Source: Burkholderia sp. GAS332 (GTDB lineage Bacteria; Pseudomonadota; Gammaproteobacteria; Burkholderiales; Burkholderiaceae). Taken from it: a stretch of DNA of 64,000 bases. The notes beneath the pieces are model-generated. The model worked only from the letters and a program-made list of their open reading frames with translations, was not told the DNA's origin and did not search any database. A program made the position numbers and the translations under genes. The stretch covers positions 496,001 through 560,000 of the forward strand of contig FSRV01000002.1 of NCBI GenBank assembly GCA_900142905.1, given 5' to 3'. Numbering within the stretch: the stretch's first letter is position 1; every line of letters begins with the position of its first letter. Positions 29,345-38,053 of this stretch are shown in pieces.

Positions 29345-30094
29345 TTATTCGTCTTCGGCAGCGTGTTGAGCGGCGGTGCCTGACAACACACGCGAACGGA
29401 TCACTTTTACCCGTTGCTGCATGATTTCGCGCGCCTTGACGCCGTCTCGTGTCTCGATCGCATTCAGCACCGACTTGTGCGAACGGATCACGCGTGCGGC
29501 GATCGCGTGCGTTGTGTTGGGCGCGAGTAGCGGTTGCAATACAAAACGCAGCGCACGGAACTGCGCCAGCAGGACCCGGTTGTGCGACGACTCGACGATC
29601 GCTTCATGAAAGCGCAGTGACGCATCCGTGAACGCAAGCGGATCGTCGCGCAGTTTGTCGAGTTCGGTCAGGATCCCGCTCAGCTTCTTGAGATCGTCCT
29701 CGGTGGCGTTTTGTGCGGCAAGTTCTGCCGAGGTGACTTCAATCGCCATTTGCGCGTCGAAGATTTCCTCGCCGGTGACGCCGATCAGATGCAATTGAAT
29801 GGCCAGCGCGTCCGCGAAGCGCTCCGGATTGCCTTGCGCAATCCATGCGCCACCCTTGGCGCCCATGCGGATCTCCACGATGCCGACGGCTTCGAGCGTG
29901 CGCAATGCGTCGCGAGCGGCCATACGGCTCACGTTGAATTGTGCAGACAGCGACGTTTCGCTGCCGAGGAAATCTCCCGTCTTGATCTGACCGGAAAAGA
30001 CGGCTGCGCGCACCTGCGAAACAATGCGCCAGGATAAGGTTTCCGTCTGCACCGGTTCCCACAGCGGCGTAGTTTCGACAGTACCTTTTTTCAA
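29345..30094 (-). CDS. GntR/FadR-family transcriptional regulator, copy 1
   Basis: The 249-residue protein has an N-terminal winged helix (FLGSETSLSAQFNVSRMAARDALRTLE in parts) and a C-terminal FCD domain with DASLRFHEAIVESSHNRVL, which usually carries a metal or ligand site. I set the start at TTG 30094 because GGAG lies 8 nt upstream and the paralogue aligns from there. It is very similar to the regulator at 34409 and probably controls the same catabolic island. A GTATAA half-site lies about 110 bp upstream. Confidence 0.88.
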   Translation of the reverse strand: MKKGTVETTPLWEPVQTETLSWRIVSQVRAAVFSGQIKTGDFLGSETSLSAQFNVSRMAARDALRTLEAVGIVEIRMGAKGGAWIAQGNPERFADALAIQLHLIGVTGEEIFDAQMAIEVTSAELAAQNATEDDLKKLSGILTELDKLRDDPLAFTDASLRFHEAIVESSHNRVLLAQFRALRFVLQPLLAPNTTHAIAARVIRSHKSVLNAIETRDGVKAREIMQQRVKVIRSRVLSGTAAQHAAEDE

Positions 30095-30201
30095 TTCGGA
30101 TCTCCGGACCTGAGCGTTGCGACGTGATGAGCCGAAGCCGCACGCACGCGTGGTGCGACCCCGAAAGACTGATCGCGATGTTAGCATAGCCGATGAATAA
30201 T

Positions 30202-30216
30202 CATACGGTTATACAG
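30202..30216 (-). promoter_or_regulatory. Candidate GntR operator upstream of gntR copy 1
   Basis: On the minus strand CTGTATAACCGTATG matches the left half of the palindromes at 47032 and 53588. It lies about 110 bp before the TTG start, where autoregulation would act. Confidence 0.4.
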
Positions 30217-30245
30217 TTAGCATGAGCGCTCGGACTATCCGGCGA

Positions 30246-31205
30246 TCACAAATCGAGCACCAGACATTCGCTTCTGCTGCCCGAGCAGCAAATCATCATC
30301 GACCGGTTCGCCGCCTGTTCGCCCTTTGTCAGCACCATGTCGCGATGGTCCGGCACGCCTGCGAGCACCCGCGTTTCGCAAGTGCCGCACACGCCCTGTG
30401 AGCAGGAGTAACTGACAGCAATCCCTTCGTCGATCAGTGTGTCGAGAATCGTCTTGCCGGCGCTCACCTGAATCAGGCGGCCTGAGCGTGCGAGTTGCAC
30501 GTTAAAACCGCCGGACGTCGCGGGCGCTTCGCCAGCGGCGAAGTATTCAACATGAAAACGCGCGCCGCTGCCACACCTCGCAGCCGTTGCTTCGAACGCA
30601 TTCAGCATGGCCGTCGGGCCGCAGCAATAGAAATGCGTGTGCTCGTCGTGCTGCGTCAATATAGAGGCAAATTCGAGCCGCTTTCCACCCGGTTCGCCGT
30701 CGTGATGAAACTGGACGCGCGAGCCGTATTGACGCAATGCGCCGACGAATGCGGTGGCCTCGCGAGTTCGCGTGCAATAGTGCAACTCCCACGACCGCTC
30801 CAACGCTTCCAGGCGTTGAATCATCCCCATGAGCGGCGTGATGCCAATCCCTCCCGCGATGAGCACCGTATGCGCGGCGTCCTCGACCAGCGGGAAATTA
30901 TTGGCGGGCGCGCCAATCGTCAGGACGGCGCCGACACGCAGCGCGTCATGCACCCACGATGACCCTCCGCGGCTCGACGGATCGCGATTCACGCCGATCA
31001 CATAGCGGTGCGTGTCCCCCGGAGCGTTGCACAGCGAATAGCTGCGGACCAGCCCATTGGGCAGGTGGAGATCGATGTGAGCGCCGGCCGTGAAGCCGGG
31101 CAGCGGCGAGCCGTCAGGTGCGTGAAATTCATACGTGTTGATGGTGGGCGCCTCGTATCTGATCGCGCGAAGTTGCACCTGTAGCGTATCCATAGCCTTC
31201 TTCAT
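30246..31205 (-). CDS. PDR/VanB-family oxidoreductase (ferredoxin reductase of a Rieske system)
   Basis: The 319-residue protein has a flavin-binding domain (RSYSLCNAPGD), an NAD(P)-binding domain (VLIAGGIGITPLMGMI, YCCGPTAML) and a C-terminal plant-type 2Fe-2S domain (SYSCSQGVCGTC plus a later CC). Such enzymes pass electrons from NAD(P)H to a Rieske oxygenase such as vanillate demethylase. The Rieske oxygenase gene is divergent, 257 bp away. ATG 31205 follows AGGACGAG; further ATGs lie at 31193 and 31241. Confidence 0.93.
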   Translation of the reverse strand: MKKAMDTLQVQLRAIRYEAPTINTYEFHAPDGSPLPGFTAGAHIDLHLPNGLVRSYSLCNAPGDTHRYVIGVNRDPSSRGGSSWVHDALRVGAVLTIGAPANNFPLVEDAAHTVLIAGGIGITPLMGMIQRLEALERSWELHYCTRTREATAFVGALRQYGSRVQFHHDGEPGGKRLEFASILTQHDEHTHFYCCGPTAMLNAFEATAARCGSGARFHVEYFAAGEAPATSGGFNVQLARSGRLIQVSAGKTILDTLIDEGIAVSYSCSQGVCGTCETRVLAGVPDHRDMVLTKGEQAANRSMMICCSGSRSECLVLDL

Positions 31206-31268
31206 GTTGACTCGTCCTGAGTTGTCTCGCCGCGCAGACACAAATTCTGTTGCGCACGCTTCGATGTG

Positions 31269-31283
31269 TAATATATATTATCG
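31269..31283. promoter_or_regulatory. Palindromic candidate operator in the reductase/oxygenase divergent promoter
   Basis: TAATATATATTA (31269-31280) is a perfect palindrome. It extends to TATATTATCG, a 10-mer also present, inverted, inside the large palindrome at 47032-47056. Confidence 0.4.
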
Positions 31284-31333
31284 AAACACCGTCGGCAAGC
31301 GCAGAGCGGAAGTCGATCGAGCCGATGAGTATT

Positions 31334-31363
31334 TGTATAATGTCTAATGTGTATTATCATTAG
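31334..31363. promoter_or_regulatory. GTATAAT element and inverted repeat upstream of the Rieske gene
   Basis: TGTATAAT at 31334-31341 could be an extended -10 box or a GntR half-site. Just downstream CTAATG (31344-31349) and CATTAG (31358-31363) form a perfect inverted repeat with an 8-nt spacer, about 100 bp before the ATG at 31463. Confidence 0.4.
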
Positions 31364-31462
31364 ATCGATGGTGAAGGCGGCAAAAATGATAGCCGGCCGA
31401 GGCTGCCGAAGCGCTCGTGTAGCCGGCGCAGCGGCCGGGCGATAACAATGGAGACTTGAAGA

Positions 31463-32722
31463 ATGCTGTCCCAAGCGAAGAACGAACTTTTGACGAAGGT
31501 CGGGCCGGGCGAGCCGATGGGCGAATTGCTGCGCCGTTACTGGATGCCGATTGCCGGGGTGAGCGAGTTCGACGAAGTGGCCGTCAAGCCGGTGCGCCTG
31601 CTCGGCGAAGATCTCGTGCTGTACAAGGACCTAAGTGGCAATTTCGGGCTAATCGATCGCCAATGTCCGCACCGTCGCGCCGATCTCGCGTATGGCTTCG
31701 TCGAAAAATGCGGACTGCGCTGCAACTATCATGGCTGGCTCTACGACCAGGGCGGAAAATGCACGGAGCAGCCGTATGAGGACGTTGCGAATCCGCAGTT
31801 GAAGCTGAAAGAGCGCGTGAAGATCAAGGCGTATCCGGTTGAGGAGAAGGCGGGTCTTCTGTGGGCGTACCTTGGGCCGCAACCGGCGCCGCTCGTGCCG
31901 AACTGGGAGCCGTTCTCCTGGAAGAACGGCTTCGTGCAAATCGTGATTTCCGAGGTGCCGTGCAACTGGCTGCAATGCCAGGAGAACTCGATCGATCCCA
32001 TTCACTTCGAATGGATGCACAACAACTGGACTGCGCGCCTGAACGGACAGACGGGCCCGTACTCGCCCGCTCATAAGCAGCTCGATTTCGACGAATTCGA
32101 CTACGGGTTCATCTACAAGCGCCTGCGCGGCGACGCGGACGAAAACGATCCGCTCTGGTCGATCGGCCGTGTGTGCCTGTGGCCGAACGCGTTCTTTCTC
32201 GGCGAGCATTTCGAGTGGCGCGTGCCGGTCGACGACGCCCGCACACTGAGCGTGACGTGGGCTTTCACCCGCGTGCCGAAGGAAAGCGAACCCTATGAGC
32301 AAAAGAGAGTGCCGACGTGGCACGGTCCGGTGACTGATCCGCAGACCGGCCGCTGGATCACGAGCCATGTGATGAACCAGGACTTTGTCGCGTGGGCAGG
32401 GCAGGGTGTGGTGGCTGATCGCACGAAAGAGAATCTGGGCAGCAGCGATCGCGGCATCGTCATGCTACGCCGGCGCTTCTTCGAGGAACTGGACGTGGTC
32501 GCGAACGGTGGTGAGCCGAAGGGCATCATCCGCGATCCGAAGCGCAATGAATGCGTGCAATTACCGATCGCCGCACGCGCTACGTTCGTTGAGGGCATGA
32601 CGCGCGCGGAGATCGCGAATCATCCTTTGTGGAAGCATCATCTGCAGGATTTCCGCTTTCATGCAGGCCAGCCGGAACACGTACGGCGAGCTTTTCTCGA
32701 AGCGATGGGCATGGAGCCGTGA
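31463..32722 (+). CDS. Rieske non-heme iron oxygenase, alpha subunit (phthalate/vanillate type)
   Basis: The 419-residue protein has a Rieske centre with ligands C68, H70, C87 and H90 (CPHRR and CNYHGW). The catalytic iron site is at D178-H181-H186 in NSIDPIHFEWMH. The family hydroxylates or O-demethylates aromatic acids. With the PDR reductase divergent from it, it forms a two-component system. Its length and motifs resemble phthalate, phenoxybenzoate or dehydrodivanillate oxygenases rather than naphthalene-type enzymes. GGAGA precedes ATG 31463. The substrate is unknown; a methoxylated or aryl-ether acid is the best guess. Confidence 0.92.
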   Translation: MLSQAKNELLTKVGPGEPMGELLRRYWMPIAGVSEFDEVAVKPVRLLGEDLVLYKDLSGNFGLIDRQCPHRRADLAYGFVEKCGLRCNYHGWLYDQGGKCTEQPYEDVANPQLKLKERVKIKAYPVEEKAGLLWAYLGPQPAPLVPNWEPFSWKNGFVQIVISEVPCNWLQCQENSIDPIHFEWMHNNWTARLNGQTGPYSPAHKQLDFDEFDYGFIYKRLRGDADENDPLWSIGRVCLWPNAFFLGEHFEWRVPVDDARTLSVTWAFTRVPKESEPYEQKRVPTWHGPVTDPQTGRWITSHVMNQDFVAWAGQGVVADRTKENLGSSDRGIVMLRRRFFEELDVVANGGEPKGIIRDPKRNECVQLPIAARATFVEGMTRAEIANHPLWKHHLQDFRFHAGQPEHVRRAFLEAMGMEP

Positions 32723-32802
32723 CGGCCGCGCTACAGTAACGGTGCGAAAACAGCACACGGCGGCGCTTTGCGCCGACCGGATATCAGATATCGGAGACGC
32801 AG

Positions 32803-34251
32803 ATGGTTACCAGAAGTTACGACATTCAACTCGGCCTGTTTATCAACGGGGCGTGGCGTACCGGGGGCCGCGACACCCGGCCTGTCATCAATCCCGCCGA
32901 CGAAACGGTGCTCGCCCACTTGCCGCTTGCCACGCAAGCCGATCTTGACGACGCACTCGCCGCGGCGGCGACCGGGTTTGCGACGTGGTCGCGCATGAGC
33001 GCGGCCGAGCGGGCTGCCATCATCGACAAAGCCGCTGCGCTGATGCACGAACGTGCCGACGAAATCGGCACGCTGATGAGTTTCGAGCACGGCAAGATGC
33101 TGGCCGATGGCCTGCAGGAAGCGCACAGCTCAGCCGATATCGTCAAATGGTTCGCGGAGGAAGGGCGTCGTGCCTATGGGCGCGTGGTGCCTGGCCCGCT
33201 GCCGAATTCCCGCCAGCTTGTGTTGAAAGTGCCCGTCGGACCGGTGGCGGCGTTTACGCCATGGAATTTTCCCGTGCGGATTCCCGCGCGCACCGTGGCG
33301 GCCGCACTCGCGGCAGGTTGCTCGGTGATTCTGAAGGCCGCCGAAGAGACGCCCGGATCCACCACGGCGATGGTGCGCTGCTTCCAGGATGCGGGCTTGC
33401 CGCCGGGGGTGCTGAATCTGGTCTTCGGCGTGCCGGCGCAAGTGTCGGAATATCTGATTGCCTCGGATGTCATCAAGGCCGTGGCATTCACCGGGTCGAT
33501 TCCGGTCGGCAAGCATCTCGCGGGCCTGGCGGCCACGCACGGCCTGAAGAAACTGGTGATGGAGCTGGGCGGTCATGCGCCGATGATCGTTTGCGACGAC
33601 GTCGACGTGGCGCGTATTGCCACGATGACCGCGAATGCCAAGTTTCGCCAGGCCGGGCAAGCTTGCATTTCGCCGACGCGTTTTTACATTCAGGAGGGCG
33701 TGTACGGTGCCTTCATCGACAAGTTCGTCGAAGTGGCCGCGAAGCTGAAGGTCGGCTCGGCCTTCGAACCCGACACCCAGGCGAGCCCGGTTGCCAACGC
33801 GCGCCGGCTCGCTGCGGCAGACGAGTTCGTCAAGGATGCAGTATCACACGGCGCGCGCTTGCTGCTCGGCGGCCAGCGCCTGAATCGGCCCGGCTTCTTC
33901 TACGCACCGACCGTGCTGGCCGATGTGCCCGAACAGGCGCGGATCATGAATGACGAACCGTTCGGTCCGGTGGTGCCTTTCAGTTCATTCAAGACCGTCG
34001 AAGAAGTGCTCGAGCGTGCCAATCGATTGAAATATGGCCTTGCAGCCTATGCGTTCACTGGTTCGGATCGACGCGCGTTGCAACTGTCGAATGGTCTCGA
34101 GGCCGGCATGATCGGCATCAACAGCATGCTGGTCTCGGGGCCGGAAGTGCCGTTCGGCGGCGTCAAGGAGAGCGGTATTGGCTCCGAAAACGGCATTGAG
34201 GGCTTGCAGGCCTACCTGGTCACGAAGTTCATTCAACAGGCCGTGTCCTGA
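32803..34251 (+). CDS. NAD(P)-dependent aldehyde dehydrogenase (succinate-semialdehyde dehydrogenase-like)
   Basis: The 482-residue enzyme has ALDH hallmarks: FTPWNFPVRIPARTVAAALAAG (in parts), the Glu in ELGGHAP, the nucleophilic Cys in GQACISPTR, NDEPFGPVVP and PFGGVKESGIG. It oxidises an aldehyde to an acid in the cytoplasm. The closest group I can name is GabD/SSADH-like, but in this cluster the substrate may be an aromatic or ring-cleavage semialdehyde. GGAGACGCAG precedes ATG 32803. It follows the Rieske gene by 80 bp. Confidence 0.93.
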   Translation: MVTRSYDIQLGLFINGAWRTGGRDTRPVINPADETVLAHLPLATQADLDDALAAAATGFATWSRMSAAERAAIIDKAAALMHERADEIGTLMSFEHGKMLADGLQEAHSSADIVKWFAEEGRRAYGRVVPGPLPNSRQLVLKVPVGPVAAFTPWNFPVRIPARTVAAALAAGCSVILKAAEETPGSTTAMVRCFQDAGLPPGVLNLVFGVPAQVSEYLIASDVIKAVAFTGSIPVGKHLAGLAATHGLKKLVMELGGHAPMIVCDDVDVARIATMTANAKFRQAGQACISPTRFYIQEGVYGAFIDKFVEVAAKLKVGSAFEPDTQASPVANARRLAAADEFVKDAVSHGARLLLGGQRLNRPGFFYAPTVLADVPEQARIMNDEPFGPVVPFSSFKTVEEVLERANRLKYGLAAYAFTGSDRRALQLSNGLEAGMIGINSMLVSGPEVPFGGVKESGIGSENGIEGLQAYLVTKFIQQAVS

Positions 34252-34263
34252 GTGAGTTGCACT

Positions 34264-34291
34264 AGCGGCGATCGAAACGTTGATCGTCGCT
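34264..34291 (+). other. Stem-loop after the aldehyde dehydrogenase gene
   Basis: Two 10-nt arms (34264-34273 and 34282-34291) pair with one mismatch around an 8-nt loop. No T-run follows, so it is not a classic terminator. It may help to end the Rieske-ALDH transcript. Confidence 0.3.
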
Positions 34292-34307
34292 GGCCAATCT
34301 CAAATAA

Positions 34308-34328
34308 GTTATATATATTATAGTTAAC
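34308..34328. promoter_or_regulatory. AT-rich candidate operator upstream of gntR copy 2
   Basis: The stretch GTTATATATATTATAGTTAAC resembles the other AT-rich sites of the island, sharing TATATTAT and ATAGTTA with those at 41487 and 47032. It lies about 80 bp before ATG 34409. Confidence 0.35.
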
Positions 34329-34390
34329 AGCGATCCCCTGACGCAGCGAACCCTTTGAGCACTGATCGAAGCCTGCTCATGGACTAGCTC

Positions 34391-34406
34391 ATACGATTCG
34401 TATAAC
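34391..34406. promoter_or_regulatory. Inverted repeat overlapping the gntR copy 2 start region
   Basis: ATACG-ATT-CGTAT is a perfect inverted repeat (34391-34403), continued as CGTATAAC. It ends 5 bp before ATG 34409, where a ribosome site would be expected, which suggests autorepression. Confidence 0.45.
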
Positions 34407-34408
34407 TA

Positions 34409-35191
34409 ATGAAAGACAATATCCAGCACGATACCAGGCACGCTCGGACTTCGACAGTCTGGGAGTCCGTGCAAACGGAAAAGCTTTCATGGCGCGTCGC
34501 GTCGCAAGTGCGTGCCGCGCTGTTCTCGAAGCAGGTGAAGGCGGGCGATTTTCTCGGCAGTGAGGCGTCGCTTGCGCAGCAATTCAACGTTAGCCGTACC
34601 GCCGCCCGTGATGCGCTTAGAACGCTGGAAGCGGTCGGCATCGTCGAGATCCGTATGGGCGCGAAGGGCGGCGTGTGGATTGCCGGTGCGAACCCGGAGC
34701 GCTTTGCCGACGCGCTGTCGATACAGTTGAGCCTCATCGGCGCCGGCGCGAGCGAAGTGTTCGATGCGCAAATGGCGATCGAAGTGTTGGCCGCGGAGAA
34801 AGCTGCGGAGAACCTGACTGTGGCGCATCGCACGGCACTGCGTGACGCGTTGCATCGTGTGGAAGACGCACGCAAGCAGCTCGAGTCTTTTACTGATGCG
34901 TCGCTGCGCTTTCACGAAGCACTCGTCGAAGCTTCAGGCAATCGGGTTCTGCTCGCGCAGTTCAAGGCGCTGCGTTTTGTGCTGACGCCTTTGCTTGCCA
35001 CCTATACGAGTGCGGACACGGCGAATCGCGTGATCGCTTCGCATCGGCGTCTGTTCGACGCGGTGTGCCGCGGCGAAGTCGAATTGGCTCGCCGCCTGAT
35101 GCAGGAGCGGATCCAGATCGTTCGCACGAGCTTTATTCCGATGACGCCGACGGTATACATCCAACCCGGTCCGGAAGCGGTCCGGGTTTGA
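34409..35191 (+). CDS. GntR/FadR-family transcriptional regulator, copy 2
   Basis: The 260-residue protein has the same winged-helix and FCD domains as the regulator at 29345-30094, with long identical stretches such as AARDALRTLEAVGIVEIRMG and FTDASLRFHEA. FadR-type proteins usually repress catabolic genes until the substrate or an intermediate binds. It is the first gene of a long + strand unit leading into the ring-cleavage genes. No clear ribosome site precedes ATG 34409; an inverted repeat occupies that place. The Cys in DAVCRGEVE is not in copy 1. Confidence 0.9.
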   Translation: MKDNIQHDTRHARTSTVWESVQTEKLSWRVASQVRAALFSKQVKAGDFLGSEASLAQQFNVSRTAARDALRTLEAVGIVEIRMGAKGGVWIAGANPERFADALSIQLSLIGAGASEVFDAQMAIEVLAAEKAAENLTVAHRTALRDALHRVEDARKQLESFTDASLRFHEALVEASGNRVLLAQFKALRFVLTPLLATYTSADTANRVIASHRRLFDAVCRGEVELARRLMQERIQIVRTSFIPMTPTVYIQPGPEAVRV

Positions 35192-35217
35192 ACTCACACT
35201 ATTTAACGGAGACATTC

Positions 35218-36255
35218 ATGATCATCGATGCGCACGCGCACGTTACCGCGCCGGATTCTCTCTACGTCTGGAAGTCCGGTCTTGTTTCCCATCGCGGCGC
35301 GCACGGCCGTGGCACGGCACAGATCAGCGACGACGAAATGCTTGCGGTGCTCAATGCACCGACATTCGGCACCAAATCGCACGTCGAGCAGTTGCGTGAC
35401 ATCGGCACGGACCTGCAGCTGATTTCGCCGCGTCCGTACCAGATGATGCATAGCGAAAAGCCCACGAAGATCGTCCACTGGTTCACCGAGGAAACCAACG
35501 ACATGATCGCGCAACAGGCGCGGCTCATGCCGCAGACGTTTCGCGGCATCGGTGGCTTGCCGCAGGCGTGGGGCGAGCCTGTCACCGGATGTCTGCCGGA
35601 ATTGGAACGTTGCATCAAGGAACTCGGCCTCGTCGGCGTGCTGCTGAATACCGACCCGAGCGAGGGGCTGGCAACCAACGAGGTGCCTGACCTCGGCAAC
35701 GAATACTGGTATCCCCTGTATGAGAAGCTCGTCGAACTCGATGTGCCCGCGTATCTGCATTCGGCGGGATGCCGTTCGGAACGTCACAACTATTCGCTGC
35801 ACTTCATCAACGAAGAAACGATTGCGGTGATGGCGCTCGCCCGTTCGCGCGTGTTCAAGGATTTCCCGCAGTTGAAGATCGTCGTCTCGCATGGCGGCGG
35901 CGCGGTGCCGTATCAGTTCGGGCGCTTCCAGGCCCCCTCGCTGCGGCCGGGACGCGCAAGCGAACCGTTTCTCGACAGCTTGCGCCGTCTCTACTACGAC
36001 ACGGTGCTGTACTCGGAAGAGGCGCTGCGTCTGCTCATCAAGACGGTCGGTGCGGATCGCTGCATTTTCGGTGCGGAGCGGCCTGGGGTCGGCACGGTGA
36101 AGGATCCGCAGACGGGCCGCTGGCTGGATGACATTCGTCCGGTCATCGAAAGTTTCGAATGGCTCAGCGGCGAGGAGAAACGGATGATTTTCGAAGGCAA
36201 CGCACGCAAGGTGTTCCGTCTCGACCAGGCGGCTGGCACAGCCGCGACACGTTGA
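35218..36255 (+). CDS. ligJ: 4-oxalomesaconate hydratase-like amidohydrolase (LigJ family)
   Basis: The 345-residue protein begins MIIDAHAHV, the metal-binding start of the amidohydrolase superfamily. Blocks such as LISPRPYQMMHSEKP, IVHWFTEE, YSLHFINEETIA, IVVSHGGGAVPYQ and FGAERPGVGTVKDPQTG recall LigJ of Sphingobium, where Glu replaces the usual Asp in the last motif. LigJ hydrates 4-oxalomesaconate to 4-carboxy-4-hydroxy-2-oxoadipate in the gallate and protocatechuate 4,5-cleavage routes. CGGAGA precedes ATG 35218. It lies 26 bp after gntR copy 2 and before the dioxygenase gene. Confidence 0.87.
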   Translation: MIIDAHAHVTAPDSLYVWKSGLVSHRGAHGRGTAQISDDEMLAVLNAPTFGTKSHVEQLRDIGTDLQLISPRPYQMMHSEKPTKIVHWFTEETNDMIAQQARLMPQTFRGIGGLPQAWGEPVTGCLPELERCIKELGLVGVLLNTDPSEGLATNEVPDLGNEYWYPLYEKLVELDVPAYLHSAGCRSERHNYSLHFINEETIAVMALARSRVFKDFPQLKIVVSHGGGAVPYQFGRFQAPSLRPGRASEPFLDSLRRLYYDTVLYSEEALRLLIKTVGADRCIFGAERPGVGTVKDPQTGRWLDDIRPVIESFEWLSGEEKRMIFEGNARKVFRLDQAAGTAATR

Positions 36256-36295
36256 AGCCATCGGCCATGAAAAACACGTTGAACGGGAGCGCGGC

Positions 36296-37303
36296 ATGGC
36301 AACGATGATCGGCGCGATCGCCACATCGCACGGCCCCTTGCTGTCGATGCCACCCGCGCTCTGGCATTTGCGGGCCAGCGCGGACCTGAAAAATCCGTCG
36401 CACTGGTTTCAGGGGCGCTCGTACGACTACGCGGCGCTGCTGGAAGCGCGCGCACCGGGCTTTGCGGCAGCGGTCACCGAAGCGTCAAAGCAGGAGCGCT
36501 ATGCCGCTTGTCAGCGAGCACTCGATACGCTTGCCGAACGCTTCCATGCGATGAAGCCAGATCTTGTCATCGTGCTCGGCAACGATCAGCGCGAGGTGTT
36601 CAAGGACGATTTGACGCCGGCAATCACGATATTCGGCGGTGAGCAGATCGAAAACCTGCCACTGTCGGATGAACAGCGCCGGCGTCTGCCGCCGGGTGTC
36701 GCGGAGGCGGAGGACGGTCACTGTCCGCCGGAAGGGGCGGCTTATCCGGGTGCGCCGGATCACGCGTTGACGCTGGTGCAGTCGCTTGTCGATGACGGGT
36801 TCGATATCGCTGTTTCGAACCGGTTGCCCAAAGGTGAGGATCGCCAGCACGGCATTCCGCACGCGTTCGGTTTCGTCTATCGCCGCGTGATGCGCGATGC
36901 GCCGCCGCCGTCGGTGCCGGTGTTTCTGAACGTCGGTGTGGCGCCGAATCAGCCTCGCGCGGCGCGCTGCCTGGCGCTCGGTCATGCGCTCGGCGCGGCG
37001 ATCCGGCGCTTGCCGGCCGAGCAGCGCGTGGTGGTGGTCGCCTCTGGCGGCATGAGTCACTTCGTGGTTGACGAAGCGCTCGATCACCGCGTGCTGACTG
37101 CGCTCGCCGAACGCGACGAAGCCACGCTGCGCGATATTCCGGAGGTGTATTTCAACGGTAATACGTCGGAAATCAAGAGCTGGCTGCCGCTTGTCGGCCT
37201 TGCCGCGAGCGCGTCGCTGAAGATGAAGCTGATCGACTACGTCGCATGTTATCGCTCGGAAGCCGGGACGGGCTCGGGGATGGCGTTTGCCTGCTGGGAG
37301 TAA
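36296..37303 (+). CDS. Class III extradiol ring-cleavage dioxygenase (LigB superfamily)
   Basis: The 335-residue protein has LigB-type landmarks: ATSHGPLLS (first His ligand), DLVIVLGNDQREVF, RQHGIPHAF, VVASGGMSHFVV and the late SEIKSWLP with the Glu ligand. By eye the second His ligand of LigB (in NDH) is Gln here, so metal binding may differ or involve the nearby Glu. Its position between LigJ-like and RraA/LigK-like genes points to cleavage of a gallate-like catechol to an oxalomesaconate. CGGGAG precedes ATG 36296. The exact substrate is unknown. Confidence 0.85.
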   Translation: MATMIGAIATSHGPLLSMPPALWHLRASADLKNPSHWFQGRSYDYAALLEARAPGFAAAVTEASKQERYAACQRALDTLAERFHAMKPDLVIVLGNDQREVFKDDLTPAITIFGGEQIENLPLSDEQRRRLPPGVAEAEDGHCPPEGAAYPGAPDHALTLVQSLVDDGFDIAVSNRLPKGEDRQHGIPHAFGFVYRRVMRDAPPPSVPVFLNVGVAPNQPRAARCLALGHALGAAIRRLPAEQRVVVVASGGMSHFVVDEALDHRVLTALAERDEATLRDIPEVYFNGNTSEIKSWLPLVGLAASASLKMKLIDYVACYRSEAGTGSGMAFACWE

Positions 37304-37367
37304 TCGGCAACAGCAGCAGCCGCGATCGTGGCAAAAAAAGCGAATATGAGGAACGGAGCAGACACGC

Positions 37368-38051
37368 ATGAAAAAAGCAGATGACACCACTCGACGACTG
37401 CAACGGCTCGACTGTTGCGCAGTATCGGATGCACTCGACAAGCTCGGTTTGACCGGCACGGTCACCGGCTTGCCGCAACGGTCGACCGAGCGCCGCATTG
37501 CCGGCAAGGTCGTGACCGTGAAACTGGTGGAGGCCGCGCAGGCGAGCGCCGCCGCGCATACCGGTGTGCCGCGCCATCTCGGCACGACCGCCATCGAATT
37601 TGCCGGCGTGGGCGATGTGATCGTGGTCGAACAGCACACGGGGCTCGACGCCGGCAGTTGGGGCGGCATTCTCTCGCTCGGCGCGTCGTTGCGCGGCATC
37701 GAGGGCGTGGTTGCCGACGGCCCCGTGCGCGATATCGACGAAGCGCGGCAGTACGACTTTCCGGTTTTCGCGCGGGCATTGACGGCGTTCACTGCACGCA
37801 ATCGCGTTGCCGAAGCCGGCACCAATGTGCCAATCACGGTTGCACAGGTTCGCGTCAATCCGGGCGACTACGTGATCGCCGATAACAGCGCGGTGATCTT
37901 CATTGCCGCCGCGGACATCGAGCGAGTGCTGGCCGCTGCCGAGCTGATTGCCGGCAAGGAAGCGGCGATGGCGAAAAAGCTGCTGAACGGTGTGCCCATT
38001 GCCCAGGTGATGGGTGCGGACTACGAATATATGTTGCAGGACAGGGGATAA
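37368..38051 (+). CDS. RraA/LigK-like aldolase family protein, copy 1
   Basis: The 227-residue protein belongs to the RraA-like/HMG-CHA aldolase family. It has CCAVSDALDKLGL at the N-terminus and GVVADGPVRD, which holds the Arg-Asp pair used for substrate and metal in LigK-type aldolases. 4-carboxy-4-hydroxy-2-oxoadipate aldolase splits its substrate into pyruvate and oxaloacetate. RraA proper, which binds RNase E, lacks the catabolic context. A GGAG lies a little far upstream of ATG 37368. The next paralogue begins 2 nt after its stop. Confidence 0.84.
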   Translation: MKKADDTTRRLQRLDCCAVSDALDKLGLTGTVTGLPQRSTERRIAGKVVTVKLVEAAQASAAAHTGVPRHLGTTAIEFAGVGDVIVVEQHTGLDAGSWGGILSLGASLRGIEGVVADGPVRDIDEARQYDFPVFARALTAFTARNRVAEAGTNVPITVAQVRVNPGDYVIADNSAVIFIAAADIERVLAAAELIAGKEAAMAKKLLNGVPIAQVMGADYEYMLQDRG

Positions 38052-38053
38052 AC

